A DNA stretch of 64,000 nt from Kuschelorhynchus macadamiae (Eukaryota; Arthropoda; Insecta; Coleoptera; Curculionidae): the NCBI GenBank assembly GCA_030620095.1, contig JAUTXW010000056.1, positions 1,489,501-1,553,500 of the forward strand. Direction: 5' to 3'. A model generated the notes under the pieces. That model saw only the letters and a list, made by a program, of their open reading frames with translations, made no database searches and was not told the DNA's origin. This document shows positions 22,441 through 36,744 of the stretch, one piece after another. The stretch's first letter is position 1; every line of letters begins with the position of its first letter. Position numbers and translations under genes: made by a program.

Positions 22441-24040
22441 ATTTGTACTTCCCTCGTACAAGGGAAGTATTGTAATCGTAAAAAAATCATTCTCCGAGAT
22501 TTTTTCAGATCTTCACGTTTCAGGGTCCCTAGATGACGAAAAACATGTTTTCTCAATTTCGTCGGTCTGTCTGTCTGTCTGTTCGCGGCGTAGCTAAAAA
22601 ACTACTTATCCGATTGACTTCAAATTGTGGTCAAAAATTAAGGGTCATATGGGGATGACCTGGTAACATTTTGGTAAGAATCCAATATGGCGAAACAAAA
22701 TGGCGGCCTAGTGAAATGTTAAAAAAATATTATTAAAAAACTACTTATCCAGTTTGTCTCAAATTTTGCAAAAATATCAACTATTATGTTGAAATCATGT
22801 GGTAAAATTTTGGTACGAATCCAAGATGGCGGAACAAAAAGGCGGCATAATATAATATTTAAAAATTCAGTCTGAAAAAACAGCTCAATGGTTTGATTTC
22901 AAATTATGTGCCATAACTAATTGTGGTATAGGGATCTAGTAGTAAAGTAGTGGTACTAATTCAAGATGGCCGAACAAAATGGCAGCCAAGTAAAATGTTT
23001 GTAATACTTGAAAAAATCACCCTCTCAGGTTTTACACATCTTTTGGTTTTAGCGTCGCTAGATGCCAAAAAATATGTTCTATCAATTTTTTCGGTGCGTC
23101 TGTCGGTCTGTCTGTCTGTCTGAGAGTTCGCGGCATAGCTTAAAGAGTACTTACCCGATTGACTTCAAATTTTGGTCAATAATTAAGGGCCATATGAGGA
23201 TGACCTGGTAACATTTTGGTAAAAATAAAATATGGGAAACAAAATGGCGGCCTAATGAAATCTTGAAAAAAATGTATTAAAAAACTACTCATACAATTTA
23301 TCTAAAACTTTGCAAACATCAAGTATTATATTGGAATCAACTGGTAGTATTTTGGTACGAATCCAACATGGTGGAACAAAATGGCGGTTTAATAAAATAT
23401 TTAAAAAGTCAGCCTGAAAAACTTCTTAATAGTTGGATTTCAAATTTTGTGCCGTAACTAATTGTAGTATAGGGCGCAACTAGTAAAACTATGTTACTAA
23501 TTCGAGATGGCGGCACAAGATTGAATCCAAATAAAATTTTTGTAATTGTGAAGAAAATCACCCTCTTAGGACTTACATATCTTCATGTTTTAGCGTCCCT
23601 AGATGCCAAAAAACATGTTTTATCAAATCCGTCGATCTGTCTGTCGGTCTGTGTATCAGTTCGCGAAATAGCTTAAATATTACTTACCTGATTGACTTCA
23701 AATTTTTATCAAAAATTAAGGGTCATATGGGGATGGCCTGATAATTTTTTGGTAAAAATCCAATATGGCGGAATAATGTCAAAAAAACGATTGTTAGAAT
23801 GATGTATTATTTGGGGTTAAAATGCAGTAAAAAAAAACAAGTATTGTTTTAAATTGTCGACGTTTCGCAACTCAACTGTTGCATCCTCAGGACCCATATA
23901 TAGATCTTATATCCTGCATGAAAGCCATATTATCAGTACTTTTACTCCGTTACTCATATATTACCCAGATATTAAGTTTCTAAATGATTTTCGTTAACAA
24001 TCCTTTTGTTACCATTTTAGAGTATAATAGAGTATACATA

Positions 24041-24080
24041 GTCGACGTTTCGCAACTTTATTGTTGCATCTTCAGGACAC
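24041..24080 (-). ncRNA. Best-preserved hammerhead-like motif of the T repeat
   Basis: Minus strand, in order: stem I strand TGTC (24079-24076), core CTGAAGA (24075-24069), an extra T, stem II GCAAC (24067-24063), loop AATAAA, GTTGC (24056-24052), GAAAC (24051-24047), GTC, then GAC (24043-24041), which pairs with the stem I strand. In the copies at 18420 and 19140 the stem I partner is GACA, giving four pairs. Stem III is just the self-complementary ACGU, so cleavage would probably need two copies, as in known double hammerheads. Activity untested. Confidence 0.6.
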
Positions 24081-24533
24081 ATATGTAGATTCTTTATCCA
24101 GCATGAAACCCATATTATCAGTCTTTACATATTCCGTTTGTCCGCAGTTATTGCCCAGATATTAAGTTTCTAAACGGTTTTCGTTAACGATCCTCTTGTT
24201 CTTATGTTAGAGTGGTGTATTATTTGGGGTTAAAATCTAGAAAAAAATAAAAGACTTTTTTTAAATTGTCGACGTTTCGAAACTTTATTGTTTACATCCT
24301 CAGAACACATATATATATGGATTCTATGTCCTGCATGAAACACATATTTTCAGGCTTCACCTACTACGTTGGACAGCAGATATTTCCCAGATATTAGGTT
24401 TCTAAATGGTTCTCGTTAACGATTCTCTTGTTTTTATGTTAGAGTGGTGTATTATTTGGGGTTGAATCCAGTAAAAAAAAATGTTTTTTTTTAATTGTGA
24501 ACGATTCGCTACTCTATTGTTGTATCTTCATGG

Positions 24534-24983
<450 letters not shown>

Positions 24984-26089
24984 TGTATAGGTATATATAG
25001 AGTGTATATCCTGCATGAAATCCATATTATCAGTCTATACCTACTAGGTTGGTCCGCAGATATTTCCCAAATATTAGGTCACTAAATGGTTCTTGTTAAT
25101 GATCCTCTTGTTCTTATGTTAGAGTGGTGTATTTTTTGGGGTTAGGATTCAATAAAAAAACTAAAGCTTTTTTTAAATTGTTGATGTTTCGCAACTTTAT
25201 TGTTGCATCCTCAGGACACATATAAATTTTATATCCTGCATGATACGCATATTATCAGTGAAAAAAAAAAGTTTTTTTTAAATTACCGACGTTTCGCAAC
25301 TTTATTTTTGCATCCTTGGGAGACATATACATTTTATATCGTGCATGATACTCATAATATCAGTCTACTCCGTTGGTTCGCAGATATTAAATGTCTAAAT
25401 GGTTTTCCTTTACGATTTTCTTGTTGTTATGTTAGAGTAGTGTACTATTTTGGGGTTAGGAAATATCTGCGGACCTATGGAGTAGTTAAATACTAATATG
25501 AGTTTTATGCAGGATATAAAAATCTGTGCCCAGATGATGCAACCGTAAATTGGCGAAGCCTCGGCAATTTAAAAAAGGGCCTTAATTTTTTTTACTGGAT
25601 CCCAATCCCAAATAATACATCACTCTAACATAGCAACAAGAGGATCGTTAATGAAAACCATTCAGAAACTTAATATCTGGGATATCTGCGGACCAACGGA
25701 GTAGGTAAAGACAGAATAATATGGGTTTCAATTTAAGGTGGCGAAACAAAACTAAATAAAATTTTTAAAAAATCAACACAAAAAAAATTGCTCAATTGAT
25801 TTTAAATTTTGCAGAAAAATTAAATGTGAATATGGAATACTTATTAAATTTGTTTTAAATTATGCCCAAAAGTCATGCGGCATAGGTAGAAAGGAGATGG
25901 TAAACATATTGGTAGGAATCCAATTTGATGGAATAAAATGGCGCCTGATGAAAATGAAGAGACAGTACATGTAACACATATATACTGTGACTATGTACTG
26001 AACCAACTTGGATCACACTTCACTCTTCCTAATAAAAGTAAGAATTCATAACGAGGGAAGTTCCGGGTAAAAGAATTTACCGATTTTTT

Positions 26090-28700
26090 AAAATAAAGTT
26101 GTCTATATGTTTGAGTATAGAAAAAAATGTTAGAGCCATGCCCTTATTTTTATTTGGACACACCTCTGTTTTGAATAGTTTTTTTTACTTTAACACCATA
26201 ACAAATTTGTTAACAAGTTTGTACATAGAATAAACAAAGCTGTTTTTCTTAGTTTTCTTAAAACTTTGTTTCTATCATTTATGGAGTTCATCAAATAAGT
26301 GATTTAAGGCGATATAATGAAATGTTAATTAGATTTTTTAAGTTTTGTTATATATTTCTTTATATCCTAAAATATTCAACATTCTTAAATCACTTTCAAA
26401 AGATTGAGTATTTACTTAGAGGAATACATGCTAAAAGACTTGGATATAACAAAAAAAAATGACTCTCAAAATTGTAACAGAAATCTTTTTCAAACACAAA
26501 ATCTGACAGGAAATAAATTTTGGATAAACCAAACGAAAGGCGTAAAACAATTTAAACTTTAATCTGTCTGTCACACCTTGTTCTTTACTAGTGCACAGCA
26601 GAAATTTACAGTTGTTTGCCAAGACTATCTAGCTTTGAAACAGTAGATGTTGGACATTTTTCCATTAATTGTTATAATAAAAATAAAGTTAAATTTATAA
26701 CCATCATAAACGGCTGTGAATTAGTAGTATTTACTGCTGCATTAAAACCGACTTAATTCCTTTTGCTCTGTGTAAAAGGTACTAAATCGTAAAGTGGATT
26801 GGAGAGCCCTCGTAGTATTGTTAATATCGTGACCGTATTTATCAACTTAATATTATACTTAATTAAAAACAATCTATTAAAAGTTAATTAAACTCTAGGT
26901 AAATTAGCACACAATGTAACATCAAAGTTATGATTAAAGTGTCTAAAACATATTTATTTTACGGATCTCGCAATATTTCTAGCAAACATTAATGTCCTTA
27001 TTGTTTACGTTAGTGAAACAGTCATATATTTATAAATACACACACACACGCACATGTTTAAAATTTGCAGCATATTCAGTAATTATTGATGTCTTTAAAT
27101 CTCTTGATTGCTTCACGTCTGACGATTTTATTATTCACATGTTTTTAGCAATAAATATGACAGAATAAAGCAGCTCTGATTTATTGACTTTTTCAAATTT
27201 AGTAGGTTAGATTGTAATTATTCTTAAAGTGTAAAATCATACTTTAGAACAAAGAATGATCATGGATATTATAACTTATGTAACTTGTGCAATAAACGTG
27301 CTTTTTTGCATAAATAAATATTATTATTTTTATAGACATTTGTTTCCAAATTTAAACACTAACATTTAAATACTTTAAACCATAAAACCTATTGGGCCAA
27401 AAGCGTTTGATTTCGTTTCAAACGACACCCGATAAAAATAAAAACAAAAAAATAATTTATATATAACAAGAAACAATCAACTTCATATCATACCTGTACA
27501 ACTATATCAGATGCCACAAAATAGTGGCGCCCTCTTAATTTTTTTTTCATTGTCGTGATTATAGAATTAAATTTTAGTTGATTAGTCCTTAAGTTTTTCT
27601 ATAACATTGATGCCATATCTCTTTATTTCCGAATTCTGCTACTAATTTTCTTTTTTTAATGGGACACCCTATATTGTTCAAGTTCTAATCGGGCGACTTA
27701 TGAGCTTATCTGTTTGTTTTGATAGAATACGGTTTTAATGGAAGATTATGCACACTGTAATAAATTGTTGCCGATATGCCTATCAAAACCCTCATACAGG
27801 CACTCTTAATTAAACAATTGAATTACGTTCAATTATTCGCAAAATAAATGAAATACAACACAATACTAAAAGCGGGAGAGAAGAAAGGAGCTCGATGCTC
27901 TGAGTGATAGTTAAGGAATTAGCGTGTCGAGTTGAGTTAGTTTTTAGCCTCTTTTCTGGGTACTGTATACTGGAGCGATCGAACTTAGTGGTCCAAATTT
28001 TGACTAAAACTAAAATTTCAGATCGTAGGATTAAAAGGTTTCAGAGATAAGATTTTTTTATTGAAAAACTAGTTGCGACTTTTATCGAAGATTCTGAACT
28101 CTTGAACTGGTCGATATCTTATTTAATTAACTGCGATTCCCATATTTATATTTTTTTCCATAATTTAAAAATACATATGAAACAAGGGTATAAATAAATT
28201 ATTATTAATATTTAATGATCTGATCATAACTTAAAAAGCATTTCCAAAAGTTACAATATTTTTTACAATCAAATCGATTGACAATCTGAACATATTTGAC
28301 CTTATCGACCTCTTGCTGACATACCGTACACAAACATCAGACAAGCCCATGTCTAGGAATTTTTCCTTTTCACACAAAAACAAACCAGCTTTCTTTATTT
28401 TCTTTTTCGTTTTTCCTTTGGTTCATCGATTTTCATCTTTTTAGCATAAATGCTAATTTACATAACACACTTCGTTTTAGTCTGTTTGTTAAATCAATCT
28501 CTACTAACAACTTATGCAGTACAATTCTGAGCCTTACGCCTTTTTACTGAAAGAGGTTGTAACTCAGGTGTGGATCAAACCACTCCTTTTACTATATGGC
28601 TGGGTGAAACAGATTTTTTCTCAGTGGAATTTAATTTTGTCGTGGTATTAGATAGGGTCTCATTATTAGGAAAAAAATAAATAAACCGTAGGTAGAGGAA
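26090..28700. other. AT-rich DNA, no gene found
   Basis: No coding signal on either strand. A motif ATGGGACACCCTATATTG at about 27659 looks like the end of a DNA element ('gggacaccctgtata' type, common in insects) but I see no partner. A short CA-type repeat lies near 27040. Confidence 0.5.
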
Positions 28701-28719
28701 CGTTCAATGTCTGTTGTCT

Positions 28720-29640
28720 GAATCACTTGATTAAGAATCTCCCAAATCTACTTCGTGTTGCATTTCTATCATGATACCTTGCATAATATAGTACATAACA
28801 TCTCTGTCCCAGTGGTATTCGAAACTTCTAAGTACGCATTTATTCAAAGGTTGCAATTCATTCGTAATTTTGCTCGGCAAGCACAGTCAATTTATTTGGT
28901 ATTTATCGACTTCGTTAGTGGTGCCTATATGAGAAGCAGTGCCACCAAAAATAACAAAAACCTTTCCGTTTGTTTTATATTTGCAAAATGGTTCATCCAC
29001 TTTATAATAATTTCACAGTTCACTTCCCTTAGGTGACAATGCTATTTCAGTGCATGTTATCAACTCATTCTTCTTTCCTTTAAAAATTACCGTCGGAGGT
29101 ATTGCTTGGCCCGGTGCATTTCCACAAGGTACTATAGTAGCATTTTCCGCATGTACTGATATTAAAAGAAGCACTCTTTTTACCCCTTTACGAGCCAGAC
29201 TTCCTGTTGGTGGTGAAGGGTTAGCTTGCAGCTCGTCTCATCTATATTTTATACCCTCTGCGGTGATCAGCTAAATTATTTTGTGTGGGGATTTAATATT
29301 TGGGATTTTCGGCGGCGGAAATGCCTCTCGAAAAAGAGCTTTATCCATTTTCTTCCGCCAATACCAGAATCTCGATTAAAATTACGTTTTGTATTTTGTT
29401 TGTGAGCGTAATAAAATACGAACCTTCGCAGGATTTTCGCGTTAGGAATTTTGCAACTTCAGCTAAACGAAAAATTCTGTTACAGAATTGTTCCTCTTGA
29501 TCCCTGCTAAAATACTTGCACATTCCAATTCTTTTTGTTATGCTATATAGTTCGGCAGCAAGAGTGCGTTATAATGTTTCTTTCAGCTCCTGCTCTGACC
29601 ATAAAACTTTTTTCTTAGAAGACACCTTAGATTGTTGGGG
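28720..29640 (-). pseudogene. pogo/Tigger-like (DDE_1, CENP-B type) transposase relic
   Basis: Read on the minus strand with frame changes, the pieces come in family order. WSEQELKETL (near 29600) resembles a psq helix-turn-helix. FSRDQEEQFCNRIFRLAEVA (29510-29450) matches the second DNA-binding part. LLISVHAENATIVPCGNAPG followed by IPPTVIFKGKK (29190-29080) lies in the catalytic core, FVIFGGTASH (28955-28921) aligns with the usual DGHxSH block, and CLPSKITNELQPLNKCVLRS (28870-28810) precedes the third acidic region. The catalytic Asp of DGHxSH is Gly here. Several stops and frameshifts. Assigned by motif pattern from memory. Confidence 0.75.
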
Positions 29641-29644
29641 GTGG

Positions 29645-30180
29645 CTGGAAATACATATTTTCACAATATGTGCCTAATAAGATGACCAATGCTCCTAATA
29701 AAGCCAATATATCTTATAAACCCACTAAAACTCACTGCACTGTTTTATTAAATGCTCAAAAACTTAATAGGAAAAAATATGGATGTTCATGTATTGCAAA
29801 TATATTTTTTAATAACTTCATACTTTTGCACGGGACACTGTTTCAAATAAGGCCATTTCATAATTTTAGCTTAAGACTTTATTATGAACGGATAATACAA
29901 AATATAGAAAAAACTATTTCTAAAAATTATTAAAATAATAAATATTGAAGTCTATACTTACCAAAACTATTTTCTGCACACCTTTAGTTAACACTTTTTG
30001 TAACAAAAGTTTTTTAAAATAATCCGTTTTTCATGGAAAAATCGTTAATATTGAATTGGAGTAAAAATTACTTCCGCATCGAGCAATATGAGCAATCTGA
30101 TACTAGCATCATCATGCGTAGGACTTTGAAACTACAAATTATGTGACTGGGCATGTACTCCAAAATCATTTAAACTATCA
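29645..30180. other. AT-rich DNA, no gene found
   Basis: An 87-codon frame at 29670-29933 has no recognisable domain and I treat it as chance. Confidence 0.4.
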
Positions 30181-30188
30181 AAACATCC

Positions 30189-30211
30189 TGTTAGGTTAGG
30201 TTACGTTAGGT
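30189..30211 (+). repeat. Telomere-like TTAGG motif
   Basis: GTTAGGTTAGGTTACGTTAGG contains four near-perfect TTAGG-type units, the insect telomere repeat. Such short interstitial runs are common and do not indicate a chromosome end. Confidence 0.6.
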
Positions 30212-30657
30212 GTTTTGTTAAAACAGGCAGGTAGCCTTATTATGAGCTTGGCCGTATTTGGTACAGGTACCTTACATATTTGTCAAAAAAAAAATAAGCA
30301 AAATCTTTTGATTCATTTTTATGGCGAATGTAGACCACGCTCGACGCAGACTTTTTACGTATGTGCATGTGTTCTCAGGCCTACTAAACTCGGCATGCTG
30401 CGTCCTTGTTTATCGCACAGAGTTAGACAGGAGCTTTAATTAGTATAAAAATTATTCATATACTGCCAGGACTTTGCGTTAGACTGAGAGGTGCCAACAC
30501 ATATTTTATGTTCTTTCGATCGCCATATTTTAGATGTTATTTTATTTATTTTAGCGTTTCTTTATTTAATTTATATTTTATAATCTAGTCCAACTGCTGT
30601 TATTTACAGATTATCCAAAGTCAACTCGATGACATAAAAATCGTTCAGATGATTCTA

Positions 30658-31868
30658 ATATGTATAGTGATTTGCAAAAGTCTGCCTACATCCGTTATGT
30701 ATAACCCTAAAAAATATATTTACTCAAAACAATGTAATAAAATAAAATTTTCAATTTTTTTATCAAACATATGCTTAGTTTATCTTAAAATAATACACAA
30801 AAAAAGGGGTTAACGATAATAATAAAAATTAATATTAAAAAAAAACCATAAATTCTGTTGCAAAAGTCTACGTACAATTACTTTGTATTCTCATTTACTT
30901 ATAATTCTTGCAGAATTAGAATTTCGTAGACCATGTCTTGGACTCAGTTATGCCCTGTAATCTTTGAGGCATTGATTCTACCAATTTTCCCGCAAAATTT
31001 GGACTAATATTATTCCAGTGCATTATTAGTAATTCTTTAAATCCTTCTTTACTTGTAGTATCAGGTTTTTTAATTTTTTCACACAGATGCTCGATCGGAT
31101 TTAGAACCGGTGATTATAGTGTTTTCTGTGTGGGAGTGGGAAACAGTCATTACAATCCATTGCTTTACTACATGGGTTGCGTGTTTTGGATCATTGTCCT
31201 GTTGAAACTATAAATCATATGGCAATCCCAATTTTTCTGCGTTTTGATATAAGTTGTTTTGTAAGATCAAAAGTTAAAATCCTTCCTTACCTGGTGTTTG
31301 GCAAACTCTAAAAGCTTTTTCGAATTTACTTCGGAAACATACGGTTTTTTTTTGTAGTAATGCGTCTACTATATTTATCATCATGAAGGGCGCTGGAAAT
31401 AGTTGAAGTGTATAGCGATGTATCTAAATAATTCTCCAGTCTTGATGATAATTTGGAAAGGCGAACACTAGTTTCTTTATGTACTTCCTGTATTATAAAA
31501 TTTTTTCAGCGTCTTTTATTTTACTAGGACGTTCATTTCTTCGTTTATTTTGAAAGTTATTATGTTTTTTATAATTTTCTCCAAAGCATTTCACCGTTGA
31601 TCGACTTCTTCCAATTATCTTTGCTATGGCTCCATATATTTTTCTTCAACTCGTAATCCTTTATTTCTTTGGTGCTCCAACACTTCTCAATACTTTAAAG
31701 TTCACTTTTTAACAAATTACTAAAGTTTATTTTAAATCAACTCATTTGTAGACCAACTAAATGACGTATTTCAGCACAAACATACGCAACTTGCAGTCAG
31801 AGCCTACTATTGAATTTGGGGTTGATAAAGAAGTTAATATACGCAGCCTTTTGCAATAGAATTTGTTA
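30658..31868 (-). mobile_element. Tc1/mariner-like element with broken transposase
   Basis: Inverted ends share TTGCAAAAG-x-CT(G/A)C-x-TA: left outer copy at about 30668, left inner copy at 30850-30875 (AAATTCTGTTGCAAAAGTCT), right copy at 31838-31865. Two left copies suggest an IR/DR-type end. The minus strand holds a decayed Tc1 transposase: helix-turn-helix part near 31640, LEFAKHQ near 31310, FQQDNDPKHATHVVKQW (31210-31155), LNPIEHL (31105-31085) and a C-terminal SMPQRLQGI near 30970. Frameshifts and stops in the first half. Not active. Confidence 0.8.
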
Positions 31869-31869
31869 T

Positions 31870-33424
31870 GTTATTCGTAGTATTAATTATTAATATTGTT
31901 ATAAACAAAAAAAAAATTTAATATAATTTTTTAAGGTTTTTAGTTCATAATTGCTTGTTATTTTCATTTTTGTTAGACTAAAGAATGCGTAAAATATAGG
32001 CTGTCCGTTTATGAGATGCAGAATTTAAAAAATCTTCGTTGGTATTCTGGCGGGAATTTAGACTTCTATTTTACTTTTTATTATTCCACTATCTATTTTC
32101 CCTAAAATAAAATTAGGTAATGACGCATTTTGAATGGAACATGTTCTTAATATAAGAAAATTTATAAAAATATATTAAAGTAACAAATTACTAAGTTGTC
32201 GGTATGGCACGCCAGTAGTAGATCTCTATCAATTCACAAAAATCGTTAAATAAATTCACCATTAAAGCACGATCATAAAAGCCGTACACTGTTTTATCGA
32301 ATTACTTTATACTTCGAGATAATTAAAATGTAGTGTTTACGACGTTCCAAAAAGTAGACAATTATCATTCGGTTTACACAATGTCTTCAAGACTTTAATT
32401 TAAAATGTTTAATTAATTATTAAGACTATGTTTTGGAAAGCAATAACAAAAATCCCTTAATCGTCTTTTAAATTTCAATTATTTGTATATGAGAACGGTA
32501 TTGCTAGCACAGTTGACATAAGTAAATATATAAAAAAGTTTATTTAAGAGTCTAACAGATTGCAAAATGTTACACATTTTATATAATATACAAGGTCTAT
32601 GCAAATACGACAAAACAACAATTTGTTAAATGTCATCAGATCTGGTCTTCGAACCTTTGTATAATGGTTTCCTAATTCAAAATAGTAGGACTTTCTATAT
32701 AAAAAAGGCAGCCGTATCTGTATAAACGTGACATATTGTCCACTAAGTGAATGAAATTTCGGGATCTGGATTATCATAAAAATAACTCTTGAGAAGCGAT
32801 AAATATGCTTTAGTACTTTGGAGACCCCAATCCTTCATAATAATTTTAACTAAAAAATATGAATAAGTTTCTTTTTCTAATATTTTGTTTGCATCAGTTA
32901 AAACTGTTCGTACGGGCAGGCTCAAAAAAGTCTTAGAAATTATTAGTAGCGAAATTGAATGCACATTGTCAGAACTCAAAAGAACCCAGTACTAGCGATA
33001 ATAAAGAAGATAGTCAAGACGGAATATTGAGACAAGATTGTAATACACTGAAAAAATTAATATAGTAAATTATAACTACGCATTTGTTATCGAAAATATG
33101 GTTAATTCAACATTTTTTTCCAGTGAAACTTATAATTTTAGTACTTATTAAATAGTCACAATAACAATATTAATATTATTAAAATATAATTGTTAATATA
33201 ACAACTAATTATGTTTAGTATCACTAACAAAATAGTTAAAATATATTTTACGACATATTTGTGTCATAGTTGTAATTTAATATTGTTATAATAACCTCCA
33301 TTCTTGACAGTAGTTGTTGTTATATGTTGCTATGTGATTTTAGGCAAGTTTAACATACATATAGTTTATTATTACATAAATATACAGTATTATATTATTA
33401 ATAATTTACAGAATAAATATTCAC
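31870..33424. other. AT-rich DNA, no gene found
   Basis: Short frames at 32544-32979 (minus) have no recognisable features. From about 33030 the sequence becomes rich in TAATATTGTTAT-like words that lead into the duplication below. Confidence 0.4.
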
Positions 33425-33785
33425 ATAGTAAGTTTAACATCCCGATATTGTCAAAATAGCAGACATTATTTTGGAATGAACCATACAGAGGGTAAAATTA
33501 ACTTAACTCAGTTAGTAAGTATAATCATAAAACATTGTAATTTTGACAATTTAATATTGTCACAAGCGGCAAAATTACGATATTTCCCTTGTAAGTTTAA
33601 CAACCTGTCATTGCTGTTATAACTACGTACATATCTTCAAAATAACAAATCTATATTTTGTAATGAACCATACTGATTGTAAAACTAACTATATTCGGTT
33701 AGTAAGTATTACTATAAAACATTGTCCATATAACCATTTAAATAATAAAAGTAACGATATTCATCAAGTAAGATAAACACCTAAA
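33425..33785. repeat. Imperfect tandem duplication, about 170-190 bp units
   Basis: Both units begin GTAAGTTTAACA (33428 and 33590) and share TTTTG-AATGAACCATAC, GGTTAGTAAGTAT and ATAAAACATTGT. A possible inverted pair of AT-rich ends (near 33040 and 33950) would make this a MITE of about 900 bp, but the match is weak. Confidence 0.55.
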
Positions 33786-33789
33786 TATG

Positions 33790-36744
33790 TTTGATTATAA
33801 TGAAAGACTTATTGTTAAAATAACTAAAAGAAATATTTTAGAATTAACAATTGCAAATATAGTTAAATTAGCAATAATTATTTAACTACATTGATTCTGC
33901 AACAATAACTATTACTTCTGCTGTGCTTATACTAAACACACTGTATAGTTACTTTAACTTTTTTTTGATATTTTAACTGATTTTTTTTTAATGAGAGATA
34001 GTTTTTCTAACAAGAATAGCCGCAAATATACCATTGAAAGCAATTGTGCAATAAATATTTTAGTCCAATCATATAAGCTACTCCAACGAAGAAGTCCTTG
34101 AACATGGACATACAAATTAACAGAAGTTGTGTACCCTCGATGGAAAACATATTTAAGACTCTGAAGTAAAAAGTACCATCGTCGTCCATCTTAGCGTCGC
34201 CGATGACATAAGCAAAGGTTACAAAGAATTAGAATTATGTCGATTACAACTATTCGGCTCAGAACTGTGAGTTTAGAATAAACTTAGTATCTGACAATCT
34301 CAACAAGTTAGCTGGGTGTAGAAAGAAAAAAATGGAACTGAGCTTTCATTAGATTGCACAAAAACGAACCAGGTTGGTGAGAGCAAGTGAGGGCATGTAG
34401 TTAAAAGTTGTTAAAGGCTGTTCAAACAAAAAACTAAAATAAGTTAATTTGTTTTTTTTTAATGAAAAACTAAAGTTTGATTCTAATGTTTGTTTTAACC
34501 AATTACATTTTTTCTGTTCAGCGTTGTGGTAGTTCACTTTACTAGGTGTTAGAAAATACCACATTTCAGTTAAAAAAATAATGACTGAGAATTGTGTACA
34601 TTCATATGTTTAATAATCTAATTTGAAGTCGAATATGAATAAACCAAGATACATTAGCTAATAACTGCTCTAAAATATTTCAATGAAGCATTCTTATGTA
34701 AATTAAATATTACCAAGTTATGATATGACACGACCCTTTTGTAATCCACAACGCCCATCTGTCACTGACACATTTTCTAGTTCAATTTTAACCCCTTTTG
34801 TTATTAAAAATCGTACCCCATTCACTCGACCGTCTTAATTTAAAAGGAATCTCACGCTTTCAAAAACCAGAACGTATTATCGTAACCCCGACCATTATTA
34901 AATATAAAAGACATTTTTAAAAGGGTTTTGACAGCTGATCTGACTTGCCTGTTTACAACACAGTCCCGGGTAATTTACTGATGGGTTTAGGCTTCAAAGA
35001 GAATAATGTCTTTACAGTATTTGATCGATAAAATATAGCTTTTGACACATGTTACCTTGGTACGTCAAATACTAGTTGTTACAAAGAGCTGCTTCAAATA
35101 AGTACTTAGCGAAGACGTTAAACATTACATGCTTGTAGAACATTTACAATATTTTATTAGTTTATAAATAATGTTTTGTTACAAGGGCTCTGCTAAAAAT
35201 TATCATTTCGAGCATCTTTGGTCACTTACTTAGCCCGTCCAGTTTAATCACTAGTTTGTGGCGGGCACGCACTAGAGCGCCAGCACCTAGGTTCAATTAG
35301 GTCATTATCAGGGAACATCAATTATCCTAGACTATCAACCTATATGGTTTATAATGTCAGAGGATAACTTCACTTCCCTTAAAATGACGATGTTATGCCA
35401 GGACTATCCCAGAATGGATATCTTAATTGACGAGAAAGCAGGATACTTATTTTATTTTCGGCAATCTGTCTAAAGAGGGAGCTCCAGGCAAAAATTCTAT
35501 TAAAATTGCAGGTTTTGTCTGAATCTCCTTAGCAATTTGGCGGCCATAATTTTTATTCCACAAGTATTTAATTAATTGTAGTTTTTTCTACAGTGTGGAA
35601 TATTTTGTAGCATCTGCGGTTTGAGCACTCTTTAATTATGAATCTAAAATACTAATTACTTGGGAGATGTTTGCTTGCACTATATGGCATTCTTACACAA
35701 TTTCTGCCACTATGTAGCTTTTTAGTGCTGATAACATTTGTGTAGACCTTGATAATTTTGCTTATTGTACTTCTCTTACCCAGAAATATTCAAGACCTCT
35801 CAAGTAAATTACCAGTTTTGGTAAATAAATTCCGCAGTCTGCACATTTTTTTTTCATCAGTTGCATTTTTGTAGACTATGTCAAATACAATCGCAAAATA
35901 ATGCCGTCAGCACCTGTTTCTGAGGGAGGCGTTGTTCAATTTGCCCCTATACAAACCAACGAATATGAAACTTGATATAGTTGCCCAGGTCATCAGACTT
36001 ATATAAATATCTAGTATTCTGGTGAGAATATTCTAAGGTACTCTCTCTGATGATAAATATTTTAAATGGCTCAATGTGGGCAGACCAGTGTGAGGGCAAA
36101 GCAAAAATCCACATATTTATGTTCTAGATAAAGATATTATTTATAAAATTATCAATATTTACTTTGGTCTGTATTTTCAGTGTTTTAAATTGGAAATACA
36201 AATAAATAGGTATTAAGATTTATTTTATTGGTAGTGTCATAGTTCCTTGACAGCAAACCGCCATTAAGTGGGAACAAGCATAGTATACCTTCCAAGTCTT
36301 CGTTGGGGCAATTTAGATATTAATAAAATATTACAATACTTAGTGGGTATTTAAACTCAAAACTGGCAGATATTCCATAGGAAAGTGGTGAAGTTAGCAG
36401 CACCACTTATTATTTGGTGAAGAACAAAAAAAAAGTACATGGGATACAGAAATAATACACGTGTGTTTGAAAAACTAGTAAGACAAAGACAAAAAAGAAA
36501 GTGTGTGAGGAAATTGAAATTAGTTACAAACTGCCAGGCTATACAAAAATTTTACCTCTAGGTAATGGGTCGGTGAAGATATAATTTCTGCTCACATTTT
36601 ATAGATATTTTTTTACAAATCTATATATATCAGAACAATGTTTAAGCCCTCTTAAGTAAAAGTAAAAATATATCATATAATGAATTATCTTTGTCTGGAA
36701 ACAGATCTGTGTAACGAGTCCTAGCTATATTCCAATTAGCAGTT
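33790..36744. other. AT-rich DNA, no gene found
   Basis: Nothing codes here. The stretch 34730-34990 is richer in C and CpG and holds GACAGCTGATC and an AT-rich box. A segment at 35255-35300 has a faint tRNA-like look. Confidence 0.4.

Noticed and set aside
29670..29933. 87-codon plus frame next to the Tigger relic
   Set aside because: Low-complexity N/K-rich peptide, no family pattern.
35255..35300. tRNA-like or SINE-like A and B box (TGGCGGGCACGCAC, GGTTCAATTAG)
   Set aside because: The B box lacks the invariant C and no cloverleaf arms pair; no repeat tail.
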